A stretch of 64,000 nucleotides of DNA from Aradus depressus (GCA_963662175.1 OY759217.1:48894108-48958107); one strand, 5' to 3'. Shown: positions 42,985-54,815, numbered from the stretch's first letter. The notes: generated from the letters alone by a model not told the origin. Numbers and translations: made by a program.

Positions 42985-43330
42985 AAAAAAAATATTTGTC
43001 CTCCTCCCTTTAACCAATTCGGGTGAAAAATGATAGTTGTCGTCCTTATTGAGTTTTGGATTTACATATAAATTTTTGTATCGATATATATATTCATTAC
43101 TTCGGCAGTTAGTAGATCGTATTTTGGCTCAAATCTATAGATATCATGTGCTTATGAGGTACTGGAAACATATAAAATTTCGTGACGATACATTTATTCA
43201 ATCGGGAGTTTTTTTTTTTTTCATTTTTGGAATCAAGGGATAGGAAAACATGAAATAGGGGTGAAAACTCAACATTGAATTTGTGACCAACTACGTCACT
43301 TCACCTGTTTTGTAGACCTGGGGAAGTAAC
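42985..43330 (+). repeat. Family D repeat
   Basis: Modules and right end ACTACGTCACTTCACC ... CTGGGGAAGTAAC. A reversed left end (GGCAATGATTCACCAGCGAC) follows at about 43362-43381. Confidence 0.6.
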
Positions 43331-43663
43331 AAATATATTAGTTTTAATGTTTCGGGAAGCTGGCAATGATTCACCAGCGACATTATTTTAGGGCTTTTTC
43401 AGGAAGACGAGGGGCCAAAATTCCTGTTATATTAATGATAACGTTGAATGTAATTCCATGAAGAGAAGAAATCTATGTTCCATCAATCCATCCGTTCGGT
43501 ACTTAATAGAAAGATGAAGGTCTGATAGAATAATCGTCAAATCCAAAGTAGTATTAAAACTGAAAATAATCTGTAAAGTAGGGGAAAATTAAGTGGTGGA
43601 GAGGATAGCGTCCTTGGCTTTGAAGCAGGGGGAGTCGGAGGAGTACCGACGCGACTCGTCCTC

Positions 43664-43899
43664 GACCAGACTGCGACTAGACCAGACTGCAGCTAGATCA
43701 GACTGTGACTAGACCAAACTGCGGCTAGACCAGACTGTGGCTAGACCAGACTGTGACTAGACCAGACTGAGATTAGACCAGACTGTGACTAGATCAGACT
43801 GTGACTAGATCAGACTGCGGCTAGATCAGACTGCGACTAGTCCAGACTGTGACTAGACCAGACTGCGACTAGACCAAACTGCAGCTAGATCAGACTGCT
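43664..43899 (+). repeat. 17-bp minisatellite, about 14 copies
   Basis: Unit CAGACTGTGACTAGACC with point variants (GCGACTAG, GCAGCTAGAT). A period of 17 puts TAG in every frame, so it is not coding on plus. Confidence 0.93.
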
Positions 43900-44470
43900 G
43901 TTCTTTCGATGAAGAAACAATCCTTTCCATTGACTTTAAATGGAGTAGTCTGAACCAATTCTGATGAACTGGACTACGAACGGCCTGCGTATGAACTGGT
44001 CCGGTTCCCGTCAAGTCCTGATCTGGTATATTATACCCTTAAAAAACGTGTTCGTTGCCTAGCCCAGCCCACAAAAGTGCCTCACTAGGAAACAAAACAT
44101 TTTAAAGAAACAATAAAATAAATATATTTTAAAAAAAATACAACAAAAAAAATACTGAACCATTGAAATATAATTTGTATGTTGACGCAAGCAGAATGGA
44201 ATTCAAGATAACACAAGAGTGTGAGGAGAGAGGGAAAAAGGGGGAAGATGAGTGGGCAAGATGACGTGATAAGTTAAATATATAGCCATAGAGGCGCTTA
44301 GGTAGCCCCCGGGACCTTTGACGGCAGCCGGTAGGGCTCTGCCCCCCTGGCTCTCAACACTCTCTCCAAACCATATACTAGGTGGGATGGGACCTAAGCA
44401 TCCAATGATCTGCTGTCGAAATATTAAATTTTACCAATCCATGTTTAATTAAGAGTAAGAGAATACCATT
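43900..44470. other. Unassigned
   Basis: GC-richer patches at 43920-44030 and 44290-44400. No clear frame. Confidence 0.3.
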
Positions 44471-44474
44471 TAAT

Positions 44475-44560
44475 GTCTACTCCGAAGGACAACGTGCTCA
44501 GGATTTTATTACCCCCTACTATCCTGAGCTGAGTAGGTAAGCACGCTATTGGCGCCCCTA
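44475..44560 (-). mobile_element. SINE A fragment (head side)
   Basis: CTCCGAAGGACAACGTGCTCA then GAGCTGAGTAGGTAAGCACGC and GGCGCC. Confidence 0.5.
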
Positions 44561-44694
44561 CAACACATTAGTTAAGGCGAAATGGGAAGGCAGTTTAGTG
44601 CGTTTCTGAGATATGAGATGGCACCACTTTCGGTAGTAAACTTTGCCCCCCTCCCCTTATTTTTGCCGAGTTAAAAACGATCTGCTTTTATTTT

Positions 44695-45053
44695 TTTACT
44701 ATTGACTACATACAAATTTAATGCGAAATTTCATCTACATATTAGATTAATGATAACTGTCGGTGTAAAGAATGTATCGATACAAAATTCTATGAATGGT
44801 CCAAATCCACTGTGGACGAAATCTCCCGATTTCTCAGCAGAATCGGCCAAATGGAAGATCAGAAGAGGGGGCGGCATTCAACACCTATCTACACGATATT
44901 TTACAGAGAATTGAGAGAGTCCCTGAATAAGACTTATATTGATGTTTAGTCAAATGGTCGAAGAAGAAAAAAAAAGTTTAGAAGGAAAATGAAAACTTAA
45001 TTGTTTACAAATATTTCGAACTAGGGAAGTACATTGCCGGTGATTCACCGACG
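44695..45053 (-). repeat. Family D repeat
   Basis: Modules, then GGGAAGTACATTGCCGGTGATTCACCGAC, the reversed left end with its hairpin. Confidence 0.65.
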
Positions 45054-45487
45054 TTTTGGATTTAACAAGTTTTTGACCGATGACGTAACATCTATGCTAC
45101 ATACCGCTGTGCCACCTGTAGAGGAAAAACCTAACTAACTAATAATAGAATTGTGTGGAAATTTCATTTAAATTTGTGTGGTTTTCTTTGAATTTTCTTA
45201 TTACTGTGAATAAAAGTCGTTCTACTTTTCCAAATGAAAATGACATTTTGCCTGAAAAAAATAATAATAAATGCAGAAAAAAGGTTTACATAGAGCACAG
45301 GTTAAGAAAACAAACGTCAGTTCATGTTTTATGCAAGAGAGTCTGTTAAACAATTTGTACAGGTTGGCATTCCACACACCTTCGTTGGGCCACTGCCTCC
45401 ATTATCTCAACAATTCTTGGGAAATATTCAAATACAACTAACTATTTCAAATATACATACATTTTGTTGAATCATTTATGTATTTCA
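45054..45487. other. Unassigned
   Basis: AT-rich, a 64-codon frame at 45155-45349 without signature. Confidence 0.3.
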
Positions 45488-45800
45488 ATAGGTCATTTCA
45501 TGTATTCACTGTTGATCTAGAACGACATTGGACAAGTTCCATTTTGTAACCTTAATATTCATCGATTAACTGAGTTATATAATAATCTGGTTCGATCGTA
45601 TTGTATTTAGAATAAGTTTTCATTATTTTTTAAAATTACTTTAATGTTTTTATTCATCTAAAAGATCTTTTTAGATCAAGTTACCATTTGTAGACCTCCC
45701 AGACAGTTTCAGTTGAATGTAAGTAAGTAAACATTTGACCAATGAGGATTTATAAAATGTAGGCTTTGGAAATTCTATACATATCGGACAAAAGAGATTG
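45488..45800. repeat. Family C repeat
   Basis: Left part parallels 19616, right part (CTAAAAGATCTTTTTAGATC, TAGGCTTTGGAAATTCTATA) is the complement of 19800-19940. Possibly a small inverted-repeat element. Confidence 0.45.
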
Positions 45801-46300
45801 ACAGCGTCAGTCAGCTGTTCTATAGATTTGAGTTAGGGTACAGTTACCAGATAGTAATATGTAAATAGTTACTTTCAGTATTCATTTGATTCAGTTTTCT
45901 AGGACATATTTCGTCGTGAATTAACGTTTATTTCCCCAGCTATAAGAAGGATAGGGTAACTTATGTAATTAATTGTAAAAGAAATTATATTAAAAAAGAA
46001 CAACAGGTAACGAAAACGCCTAGCCCTGAAGAAAGAGATATGCGGACAGTCCAGACCAGAGCGTTGCAAGGAATGGCCGAACGATGTACATATTCTTCTC
46101 TGCTGTCGCAACTACCACTGGCTGTCGAATCTATATTTTAATCATTATTTTTTTATTATTTATATACTAATTTGTTTTTCTCTTTTGTGTATTTTTATTT
46201 ATCTATTTCATTTATTTTATACCTAGTCCTGACATAAATATTGTTACAAGGAAATACATAGAGTATTCAACAGAAAAACGATTTCTTCAATAAAACTTTA

Positions 46301-46957
46301 TTAGAAAATAAAATTACTCAAAATGTCCCCTTTTGCCTGGACACAAACTTTTAGTCTCCGTGACCAGTCATAAATGGCAGTACGCAGCAGTTCTTGGGGA
46401 AAACTCTCAACTGCACGGATCAGTGGTTGTTTGAGGCTTTCCAAGTTAGGGAGTGCTCTGTGGCAGGCCATCCTCTTCAGTTCTGACCACAGCCGGTAGT
46501 CGAGTGGGTTCATATCAGGGCTTCCTGAGGGCCAATCCGAGGCGGAGATGAACTCAGAAATGTTCCTCTGCACCCACTGCTCAGTTGACCTGGCCTAATA
46601 AGCAGGAGCGGAATCCTGCTGAAAAACCCAGTGACTCCGAAGGTCACTTTTTATGATGCGAGACATCGATCTGACAGAGATTACCATTTCCCAAGACATG
46701 ATTTTTTGTTTTTGGATAGTGTTTCTCCTGATTCGAGCAGCCACTGCTGTCACTGCATTATCCGTTCTCACAGTGTGGGGACGGCCTAATCGAGGTCTGT
46801 CACATACAGATAGGGTCACATTGTAACGATTCATAGAGCGGTACACAAACATAAGGCTGATACCCAAAGGTTCCAAAGTGCTGAAAATCTCTGAGTTAGA
46901 TTTTCCAACTTTGTATAAGGTACGGCAATCCGCTTTTCTTTATCCCCCCACTCCATG
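46301..46957 (-). pseudogene. Mariner-like transposase pseudogene
   Basis: Read on minus: a start (MEWGDKEKRIAV), a helix-turn-helix region (RYNVTLSVCDRPRLGRPHTV), then HWVFQQDSAPAY, a stop, and ARSTEQWVQRNISEFISASD with SPDMNPLDYRLWSEL. FQQDSAPA contains the second and SPDMNPLDY the third catalytic aspartate of mariner DDD transposases. The segment with the first aspartate is deleted and there are frameshifts and stops, so it is dead. Complementary ends were not found. Confidence 0.85.
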
Positions 46958-46960
46958 TTA

Positions 46961-47578
46961 ACTGAGCGAAGGAAAAATACAAACAAATTGGGATTATTAG
47001 CCTGATGTGGATTTAATGAAAGTCCAACTTTTGTAACACTATTTATGGCAGGACTAGCTACACATTTTATAATTGTTATTGTTATTTTGTTTTCTTTCTC
47101 TTTTCTATATTTCGCACTTTGTGACGTGAGAACGTCCCGAAATGTCGTCGTGAAAAAGACAGTTCCGGAAAAGTTATCTAAAGTTATCTTAATTTTAATT
47201 AAATTAAAAAAATGTATCACTGTATTTATTATATACTTTATCTATTGTATAATATTATTATTTTTGTACTCATATTTTCAAGTATTTATTTATTCATCTC
47301 TTCTTATTTTTTAAGAGTACTGTTAATTCTAATTCATGTGTGTCAGACTCTAACAGTTAACATATGTTTAAGTACCTAAATTATAAGCTATCTTAATGTA
47401 TACATTGTTATAACGTATCCTATTACCATATTATGGTTTAACGGGAATAAATATTATTACTAACTGGGTACAGCCTAAATGACTGAATGTCCCAAATATT
47501 ATCAGGTCAAGTGACTCTAAGCTCTTCTTCTTTAAGAGGACGAACAATGCAGTATGAAGACTACAGGACATATAGTCC
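46961..47578. other. AT-rich, unassigned
   Basis: Nothing recognised. Confidence 0.3.
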
Positions 47579-47599
47579 TTGAACACACGAGCAACCTTC

Positions 47600-47740
47600 A
47601 TTAGGTTGGAGTTGATTCACGAGACAGTATCGTGTACCTGGTACTGCACCTACGGCAACTCACTTTCTGAACAATGTTCAGCCCATGTTAGTTTGGTATC
47701 AATATGGAGACCCAAGAAAATTTGTATTATCTTCAAAAAA
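47600..47740 (-). pseudogene. LINE reverse transcriptase scrap
   Basis: On minus it reads FLGLHIDTKLTWAEHCSE, the post-catalytic LGLxxDxKLTW block of Jockey/CR1-like RTs, then stops. Too short to place. Confidence 0.55.
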
Positions 47741-47964
47741 TGGTGCAGGGAGAGTATTGTCCAGATTTGTGAGAGATGAAAGAGAAGAGTACGCTACGTT
47801 TCAGAGGACGGATCTTGGAGACAAGGTAGGAGACGAAGAGCCGATATAAATAGATCACCACCGCAGCATCCCGCGCCAACAGTCCTGGGGGGTTGTTCAT
47901 TCATGATCACTGGTCCACAACACAGCATCACCCCCCGGCAAACTGCGGCCCCCAGAAAATATAC

Positions 47965-48500
47965 TGACACTTAAGACCCAGGTTGCAGTTGAATTAATGT
48001 TTTTACTGCCCTTCCTGGCCCACTTCTTCAAAACATTAGCTAGAAATAAAAAATTTTAAATTCAACTAAAACTGTTAGAGAAAAAAACCCTCGATTCGAA
48101 AATGTATTGTTTTTTCTCATTGTTAAAAAGAATAAAATAACCATGATATAAAAGTCGTGTTTCATAAAAAGAAAAAAAAAGAAAAAAAAGTATTTTATAC
48201 ATAGCTTTAATTTATATTTTCTTCGACTTCCTCCACTGATATCCTTCTCCTGTAAGCTCTATCGGAATTACGTTTTGTTTAATATTTTCGGTCACGTGGG
48301 AATTAACAATTTAAACAGGAAGGGGGGTCGTGGAGGGACGGGAGGGGGGAGGGGGGGAAGAGGTCAACTTATACGTGGGTTCTGTTGCTGCTAATCGTGA
48401 GATAGATCGATGAATTTACAATCGGGATTTGGGCACCCTCGTAATGTAACATATTTGAATCTAAAATTTTAAAATTTTAATATGCAAAAAAATAACATCG
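47965..48500. other. Unassigned
   Basis: Contains a G-rich tract at 48320-48360. No frame. Confidence 0.3.
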
Positions 48501-48504
48501 ATTT

Positions 48505-48922
48505 TAACTTTCCTTAAATGATGTAATCGGCCAAAAATTCGATTCCGAGTTTTCAACGGAATTTCATGTTTTCTGTCCTCCAGATTCCAAACATGAAAAC
48601 AAAGTGTCCCGGTAGAATGAATGTATGGACATTTTGTACCTGAATCCAGAAACCACTAACGACGAAACCTATTGATTTCAGTGAAATCGACCAAAGGGAA
48701 TGAAGGGATTAGGGGGAGGCTTAATACTAATAACTCTAATAAAACTTCCAATAGAATGAATATATAGTCATAAAATTTACTATGAGGATTTGGGAGCCCC
48801 TATGTAAGTCAACTGTTGAATATTAGCACAAACAGTCGACTGGTTTTGGAGGAGGAACGAAAAGTTAATCGATTAGTTCGTTGTGGGGAAGTACATAGCC
48901 GGTGATTCACCGACCATTCTGT
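48505..48922 (-). mobile_element. Family D repeat, near complete reference copy
   Basis: About 420 bp. On minus it starts TCGGTGAATCACCGG, where CGGTGA/TCACCG is a hairpin, then TATGTACTTCCCCA, the block CAAAACCAGTCGACTG, two or three diverged modules of about 140 bp, and the right end GGCCGATTACAT. In better copies (49540, 50310) the right end is a hairpin, CTTCCCCTATAC-TTG-GTATAGCTGGGGAAG. TACTTCCCCAG near the left and CTGGGGAAGTA at the right are inverted. No ORF is conserved. It may be a DINE/Helentron-like non-autonomous element. Confidence 0.65.
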
Positions 48923-49094
48923 TTTTCATGACTATTTAATAAATCCAGTTATTCATTACAAATTAAATAATATATATAAATATATGTCTACAGTTAGTTT
49001 AGGCTTTACCCACAAAACAATAAATATTATTGTAAACTATTATTTTTATTATTATTAGTTAACTGTAGGTATATACATATTTGTTCTTATTATA

Positions 49095-49431
49095 GTTAGT
49101 TAGTTATTATGCCTGGGCTTTAACTACGAGGTCATATCGCCTACTACCAGAGTGCTCTTTCGTCACTCTGGTGGACATGAGTCCGACTCTACTGTGGGAG
49201 TCCTAAATTTTGCCTACCCTAAATTTTTATTCACCTAGGACAGGGGTCTTTAACGAGTACCTGACATCGTACAGGCTCGGGACCATCGCTTAACGTCCCA
49301 TCCGAAGGACGGCGTGGTTAAGTTTATTTTACCTCCCAGATAAAATAAACTAAGTCTCGGCCGGGTTTCGAACCCACGACCTTGAGCTCAGAAGGCAAGC
49401 ACGCATACCACTGAGCTACAGGCGCCCTCTC
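49095..49431 (-). mobile_element. SINE A, full-length reference copy with 11-bp target duplication
   Basis: 337 bp including tail, flanked by TTCTTATTATA at 49084-49094 and 49432-49442. On minus: GGCGCCTGTAGCTCAGTGG (A box TAGCTCAGTGG), B box GGTTCGAAACC, body with AAGCACGCCGTCCTTCGGAT-like block and GGGACGTTAAGCGATGGTCC, GAGTGACGAAAGAGCACTCT hairpin region, then a tail of AACTAAC units. The head indicates polymerase III transcription; movement would rely on a LINE enzyme. Confidence 0.9.
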
Positions 49432-49534
49432 TTCTTATTATATACTTATTATTATTTTTAGTCTATGGATGGTTCAAAGTATATGGCGCCCCCCACGGCT
49501 ATATTACGGAACAAGGACCCCAACCTGGGTCGCA

Positions 49535-49617
49535 AAACAAGAAATACGGCTGAAAACGTAACATCGAATATCTGCTCGATTACATAACTTCCCCCATACC
49601 ATATTGCTGGGGAAGTA
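49535..49617 (+). repeat. Family D right-end fragment
   Basis: CTCGATTACATAACTTCCCCCATA with hairpin to GCTGGGGAAGTAA. Confidence 0.6.
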
Positions 49618-49889
49618 ATGACTATATTTATATAAATGAGACAATTGAGTTAAGTCAAAGATTCCCTCGTTCCGAGAATTTGATTATCTTGCGCCTTTGA
49701 GGTCAAAATAAATTACCAGATATTGTCTGCACGCCAATGTTATCCGTCATCAGCAATATCAAGGTGATTGTTGAAAATACATCATCTGTGATAAATGAGG
49801 GGTTTTGGTGAACCTAGAGCATATATATATCGCATCCTTGGATCCGTGCTATCACCGACAATGCACATCCCCAGAATTAAATAAATTAG

Positions 49890-50352
49890 TAGGCCGAGCT
49901 CCTAAATCCTCATACTAAATTTTTTGTCGAGCCTCCCCCCCCCCCCCCCCCCCTCCCTTTAGCCTGTATCGCTGAAATTTCACAGCTGCTCTCTTCATTG
50001 GTTTTGAGTTCAAATATGAAATTTCATGTCGATATATACGTTAGAACGGCAGTTATTACAGTTTTTCTGTAAACTCTCCCCCCTAATCCCCCCCCCCTTC
50101 CCTTCGGCCGATTTGGCTGAAAATCAATAGGTGTCATCGTTAGAGAGTCCGAATTCAGATATAACATTTCCTGTCCTGATTGACAGGACATTCCTGACAT
50201 TCTATCTGGAGTTATCGTGTTCACAGACAGACAGACTTTTTTTTCCATATTTGGATTCAGGAGGTCGGAAAACAAAATTCCGTTGAAAATTGTGCATTGA
50301 ATTTTCAACCGATTACATAACATCCCCTATACTTGGTATAGCCGGAGAAGTA
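49890..50352 (+). repeat. Family D repeat
   Basis: Two module cores, GGAGTTATCGTGTTCACAGA and right-end hairpin CCCCTATACTTGGTATAGCC. Confidence 0.7.
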
Positions 50353-50359
50353 ATAAATG

Positions 50360-50650
50360 CATTGACTGAGGAAGGAGAAGTTGGTTGTTCAATGGCGCGA
50401 ATATCCCATTTTTGGAAAAGTAACATAATAAAGAATCGTTAAAAATCAATGGCGGATATTATTTCGGAAATGGTTCAATATTAGAAATTTTACAAGGAAG
50501 TCAGCCGAATCTAATTGGTCAGTCGGAGCTCTCCCATCTTGGAACGATAAATCGACACTTTCCATCATTAGCGATAATTCACAGGGGAGTAATATAGATG
50601 GACAGGGGTGCAATGAGACATTACAGACACTACAACCTGGGGTTGAATCT
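50360..50650. other. Unassigned
   Basis: No repeat match or frame recognised. Confidence 0.25.
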
Positions 50651-50654
50651 ACCA

Positions 50655-50995
50655 GCAATGTGCTTCCCCAGAACTAATCGCACTCGATCCAAAATCAATC
50701 GACCTTTGGGGCTAAAAAATCAATAGCTAACTTACATAGATCGATACATTCAATACCTCAGCAGTTTTTAAGTTGACCCCCAGAAAACCCCCTTCCCTTT
50801 GGCCGATTTGACTGATAATCAATATATGTCGTCCTTGTGGGATTCTGGATACACATATAAAATTTCCTATCGATACATTCATTCTATCGGGAGTTATGAT
50901 ATTCACAAACACCGCATAACCAAGACAGAAATTTTACTTCCAATGTTCACGTCTCACTGGCATTTCATGTTTTCCGAACCCCTGATTCCAAAAAT
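50655..50995 (+). repeat. Family D repeat
   Basis: CCAGCAATGTGCTTCCCCAG at left, two cores, then TGTTTTCCGAACCCCTGATTCC in the opposite sense, so two opposed D pieces may meet here. A 38-bp poly(A) follows (51001-51038). Confidence 0.55.
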
Positions 50996-50996
50996 G

Positions 50997-51043
<47 letters not shown>

Positions 51044-51050
51044 TATGAGT

Positions 51051-51609
51051 TGTGATGTATAAAAAAAATAAAAAACACATTTAAATTATTAATATTAAAA
51101 AAATTAATTATATTTATTTTTCTATAAAAAGCAATTTTCTTTTAAAACAAATGAGTAAAAAAACAAAACACGACCATCAGCTGTTTTTGTATTAGTGTGT
51201 AGAGGCCTGAGTCAATGGTGAGACGGTCTCAGTGAAGATGGAGATAAGGCTTAAGATGTGATGAACTAAGTAGTAGTGTATTAACAATAAAATTGATCCG
51301 CAAAGAAGGTACTGTTGTTTATTTATATGTACAATATAGGTTAGGTTAGGTTAGGTTTTATGACTCATGCCCGGGCTTTAACTACGAGGTCATATCGCCT
51401 ACTACCAGAGCGCTCTTTCGTCACTCTGGTGGACATGAGCCCGACTCTACTGTGGGAGTCCTAAATTTTGCCTACCCTAAATTTTTTATTCACCTAGGGT
51501 AGGGGTCTTTAACGAGTACCTGACATCGTACAGGCTCGGGACCATCGCTTAACGTCCCATCCGAAGGACGGCGTGTTTAAGTTTATTTTACCTCCCAGAT
51601 ATATGTACA

Positions 51610-51661
<52 letters not shown>

Positions 51662-52079
51662 ACTTAAGTTTGAGCCAAAAATATAAAACAGAAAAAAAAA
51701 TTGAAATAGTTTTAAGAATTTAATTTTTAAGATTTTTCTTTCGATTTTTGTTTGTTTCAATGTTTAGTATTTAATTTATAATGTAGATGTAAGAAAATAA
51801 ACCCAATTATTTGTACTCGTAAATTCTATTCTATTCATTTCCTCTGTTGGCCCAGTAAAATAATTTGAAAACCTCTGGATTAGATTTAATATTATTGAAA
51901 AAAAAATTAAAAATGGCATCTCTTTAGAAATCTAAATGAAAAGTTTGTTAATTGTAATTTGTTTATGTGCACTTGAACTTTTGATATTATTTTAGGGCCC
52001 ATTTCGGAAATACATTAGAAATTAAAATTAAATAGAAGACCAGTTATAAAATTTCTACAGGAAATGAGGAAATTTATTG
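51051..52079 (-). mobile_element. Family G TIR element with SINE A inserted
   Basis: TGTGATGTATAAAA at left, ACAGGAAATGAGGAAATTTA at right, with interior AACCCAATTATTTG and TTGGCCCAGTAAAATAATTT. SINE A (51339-51600) splits it. Confidence 0.7.
51339..51600 (-). mobile_element. SINE A, 5' truncated, with 14-bp target duplication and telomere-like tail
   Basis: Flanked by ATATGTACAATATA at 51325-51338 and 51601-51614. The plus-strand left end is GGTTAGGTTAGGTTAGGTTT, so the SINE tail is (AACCT)n. The tRNA head is lost, yet the duplication is exact, so truncation happened at insertion. An (AT)n tract lies just to the right. Confidence 0.9.
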
Positions 52080-52159
52080 TTTATTTATTCAATTTTTATA
52101 TTTATTATTTGAGTTATATATATTTATTTAATTATTTTAATTTTACATTAACAATTTCT

Positions 52160-52360
52160 TTTATTATCACAGAGTGTATGTACGTGTATGTCTGTGGACA
52201 CGAAAACTCCCAATAGAATGAATGTATCTATACGAAATTTTATATGTGTATCCAGAACCATATGAGGATGACACTATGTAAGAAAACAATTGAATTCTAG
52301 ACCAAACGGTTTTGGTTTCCGCGGGAGAGCGTAACCTTAGTTGATTAATTCATGATATGG
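52160..52360 (-). repeat. Family D fragment
   Basis: AACTCCCAATAGAATGAATG and ATTTTATATGTGTATCCAGA on plus. Confidence 0.55.
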
Positions 52361-52956
52361 AAGATTTACCGATATTTCAGTCGTTTTCAAGATATATCTA
52401 GAAAACAGACCAATGTCAAACTGTTTATAAGAATTCCGCATAAGGTGCTATGACCAACAACACTAAACACCAATATACTGGCTAGCTAGTGGGTGACCTA
52501 ATGAACAAATCCCGTTAGCCGATTGGAAAAATAAAACGGTGCAGAAAAAAGTCAATGCAGGTCTGTTGTTACCGCCTACGTCATAGCTGCGCCAGAGTTC
52601 AACGTTCCACCACCAGTTGGCCCACAGATTTACCACTTGCTGCAACACCCACTTCCCTCTTCTTGTTTTTTTTTTTTTTTTTGGTGGGAATTGAAGTAAG
52701 CTACAGACTCTTCTACGCTTCCTACAACCCGTAATCATTTAATAAAAAATACACTGCCTACGTTTGTTTGACTTCGCCCACCCAAAACAACATTGTAAAA
52801 GTGCGGCTTTTAGATTTTATTTATTTTTACGTTGTGAACTTAACGGGGTCGCATAACATATCTAGGAAAATGTTGCATTTCAGGAAAGAGAAAAAGGAAA
52901 GCATAGTTAGTTATTGTGTCATATTCCCAGGCGTTAAATATTTTTATTATTATATC
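52361..52956. other. Unassigned
   Basis: GC-richer at 52550-52640 without a recognisable domain. Confidence 0.3.
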
Positions 52957-54697
52957 GAGGTACCCTTCCGACAGACAGACATACAATCAACTCCGGCGAA
53001 CCCTCTCTACAGAACTTTCCAAACTGAAACAAGACAGACATGAGACATATATCTCGACTCTGGCGGCTCGAGATAACTCACTTTGGACAGCGACTAAACG
53101 GCTTCTTGGCAATGCACGGGTATCACACCCCCTTCGGCGGAATGATGGGGCCTGGACTAGGTCAGACCAGGAGAAGGCAGACCTCTACGCTGATTATCTT
53201 TCCAAAGTATTCACTCCCCACGAGGACATAGGAGACGACCAACATACAGACCAAGTACTGACAGCACTTACTACCCCCCTCCAACTAACTCTCCCCCCAA
53301 AGGCATTCAGTCCTAATGAAGTTGAACTGACAATTAAAAAACTCCCCTTACGGAAATCTCCAGGTCATGATCTGATAACCGCTGAGATACTACGACAGCT
53401 ACCGAGAAAAGGACTAATTTACTTGACGAATTTATACAACACAGTACTACGACTATGTTACTATCCCCTTGTCTGGAAGATATCAGTAGTCAGGATGATT
53501 CTTAAGCCAGGGAAAACCCCAGACCAGGCCTCGTCATACCGTCCTATAAGCCTGCTTCCTGTGATATCCAAACCACTAGAGAGACTTCTACTGGACAGAC
53601 TAACCTACATCACTGCACAAGACAACCTTCTCCCAGACCATCAATTTGGCTTTCGACAAAGACATTCGACAATACACCAGTGCCATCGTTTGGTCGATTA
53701 CATAGCCACCAGCTTTGAAAGAAAAGAGTTTTGCACAGGCGTATTTCTGGACATTGAAAAAGCGTTTGATCGTGTCTGGCACCCAGGCCTGCTCTACACA
53801 CTTAAATCTCACCTTCCTCACACATATTATTTAATACTTAAGTCATTCCTAGAAAACAGAAACTTTAGGGTATCTGAGGGATCTTCCTCATCACATTTTT
53901 TGGAGGTCAAAGCTGGAGTCCCCCAAGGAAGTTCCCTCAGTCCCCTACTCTTCTCAATCTACACAGCACACATTCCACAACACGACAACACACTACTCGC
54001 TACATACGCAGACGACACAGCCATTCTCTCAACACACTCAGACCCAACACAAGCAAGCTCACACTTACAGGAACATTTACACCAGCTAACAGATTGGGCC
54101 AACAAATGGAGACTAAAAATGAATAGAGACAAATCTCTGCAAACCACATTTACTCTCAGACACAACACTTGTCCACCAGTATACATTAACAACCAGCCCA
54201 TTCCTGCATCAGACACTGTCCGATATCTAGGACTTCATTTAGACAGACGTTTAACTTGGACAACTCATATCAGACTGAAACGCACAGACCTCAAAAGACG
54301 ATTTGGACGACTGAAATCAATCATCGGACGACGATCGACATTATCGCTTGAAAACAAACTTCACATTTACAACACTATACTAAAACCCATCTGGACTTAC
54401 GGAATCGAGATATGGGGATCAGCCAAAAAATCAAACATACAACGCCTTCAGTCATTACAATCCATCATACTACGCCACATTGCCAATGCCCCATTTTACG
54501 TTTCCAACCTCACATTACATAATGACCTCAACATCCCATTTATACCTTCTGTTCTCAAGATACGATATCAAAATTTTCACGACAAACTCCATCATCACGC
54601 CAATCCACTTATTCTCCAATTATCCACGAACACTCTCCCCACAAACCCACCAAGACGTCTAAAGCGGGCATGGCAGAGGGACCTGCTCCAGGACTAG
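52957..54697 (+). CDS. Jockey LINE reverse transcriptase, truncated ORF2
   Basis: About 580 codons without internal stop; no natural start, since the N-terminal endonuclease is missing. It reads PSDRQTYNQLRRTL, then RKSPGHDLITAEIL, SSYRPISLLPVISKPLERLL, FGFRQRHSTIHQCHR, FLDIEKAFDRVWHPGLL, GVPQGSSLSP and the catalytic YADD at 54005-54016. VRYLGLHLDRRLTW and a C-terminal RLKRAWQRDLL follow. All RT core boxes are present, so the copy looks young although it cannot make a full enzyme. High C content on plus sets it apart from the AT-rich surroundings. Confidence 0.9.
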
Positions 54698-54815
54698 CCT
54701 GGACTCCTCTTCGGTCACGTACCTCAGCAGTACAGCGACACACTTGCCCCAGCACATCATCACGATCACTAGTGACAAATGTTGTCGTTGTGAATATGTA
54801 AATAAATAAAAAAAC
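52957..54815 (+). mobile_element. 5'-truncated Jockey-clade LINE
   Basis: Begins abruptly in the linker between endonuclease and RT, runs through the RT ORF, and ends after a 100-bp 3' UTR at GTAAATAAATAAAAAAAC, which supplies the polyadenylation signal and tail. A different family from the 166-4263 element. No target duplication was seen. Confidence 0.85.

Noticed and set aside
43590..43663. Coding exon on minus (LVEDESRRYSSDSP) upstream of the PHLDB-like exons
   Set aside because: It reaches a stop, has no clear splice sites and no family match; kept only as a possible relic.
51339..51360. True interstitial telomere
   Set aside because: Only four units, exactly at a SINE tail inside a target duplication.
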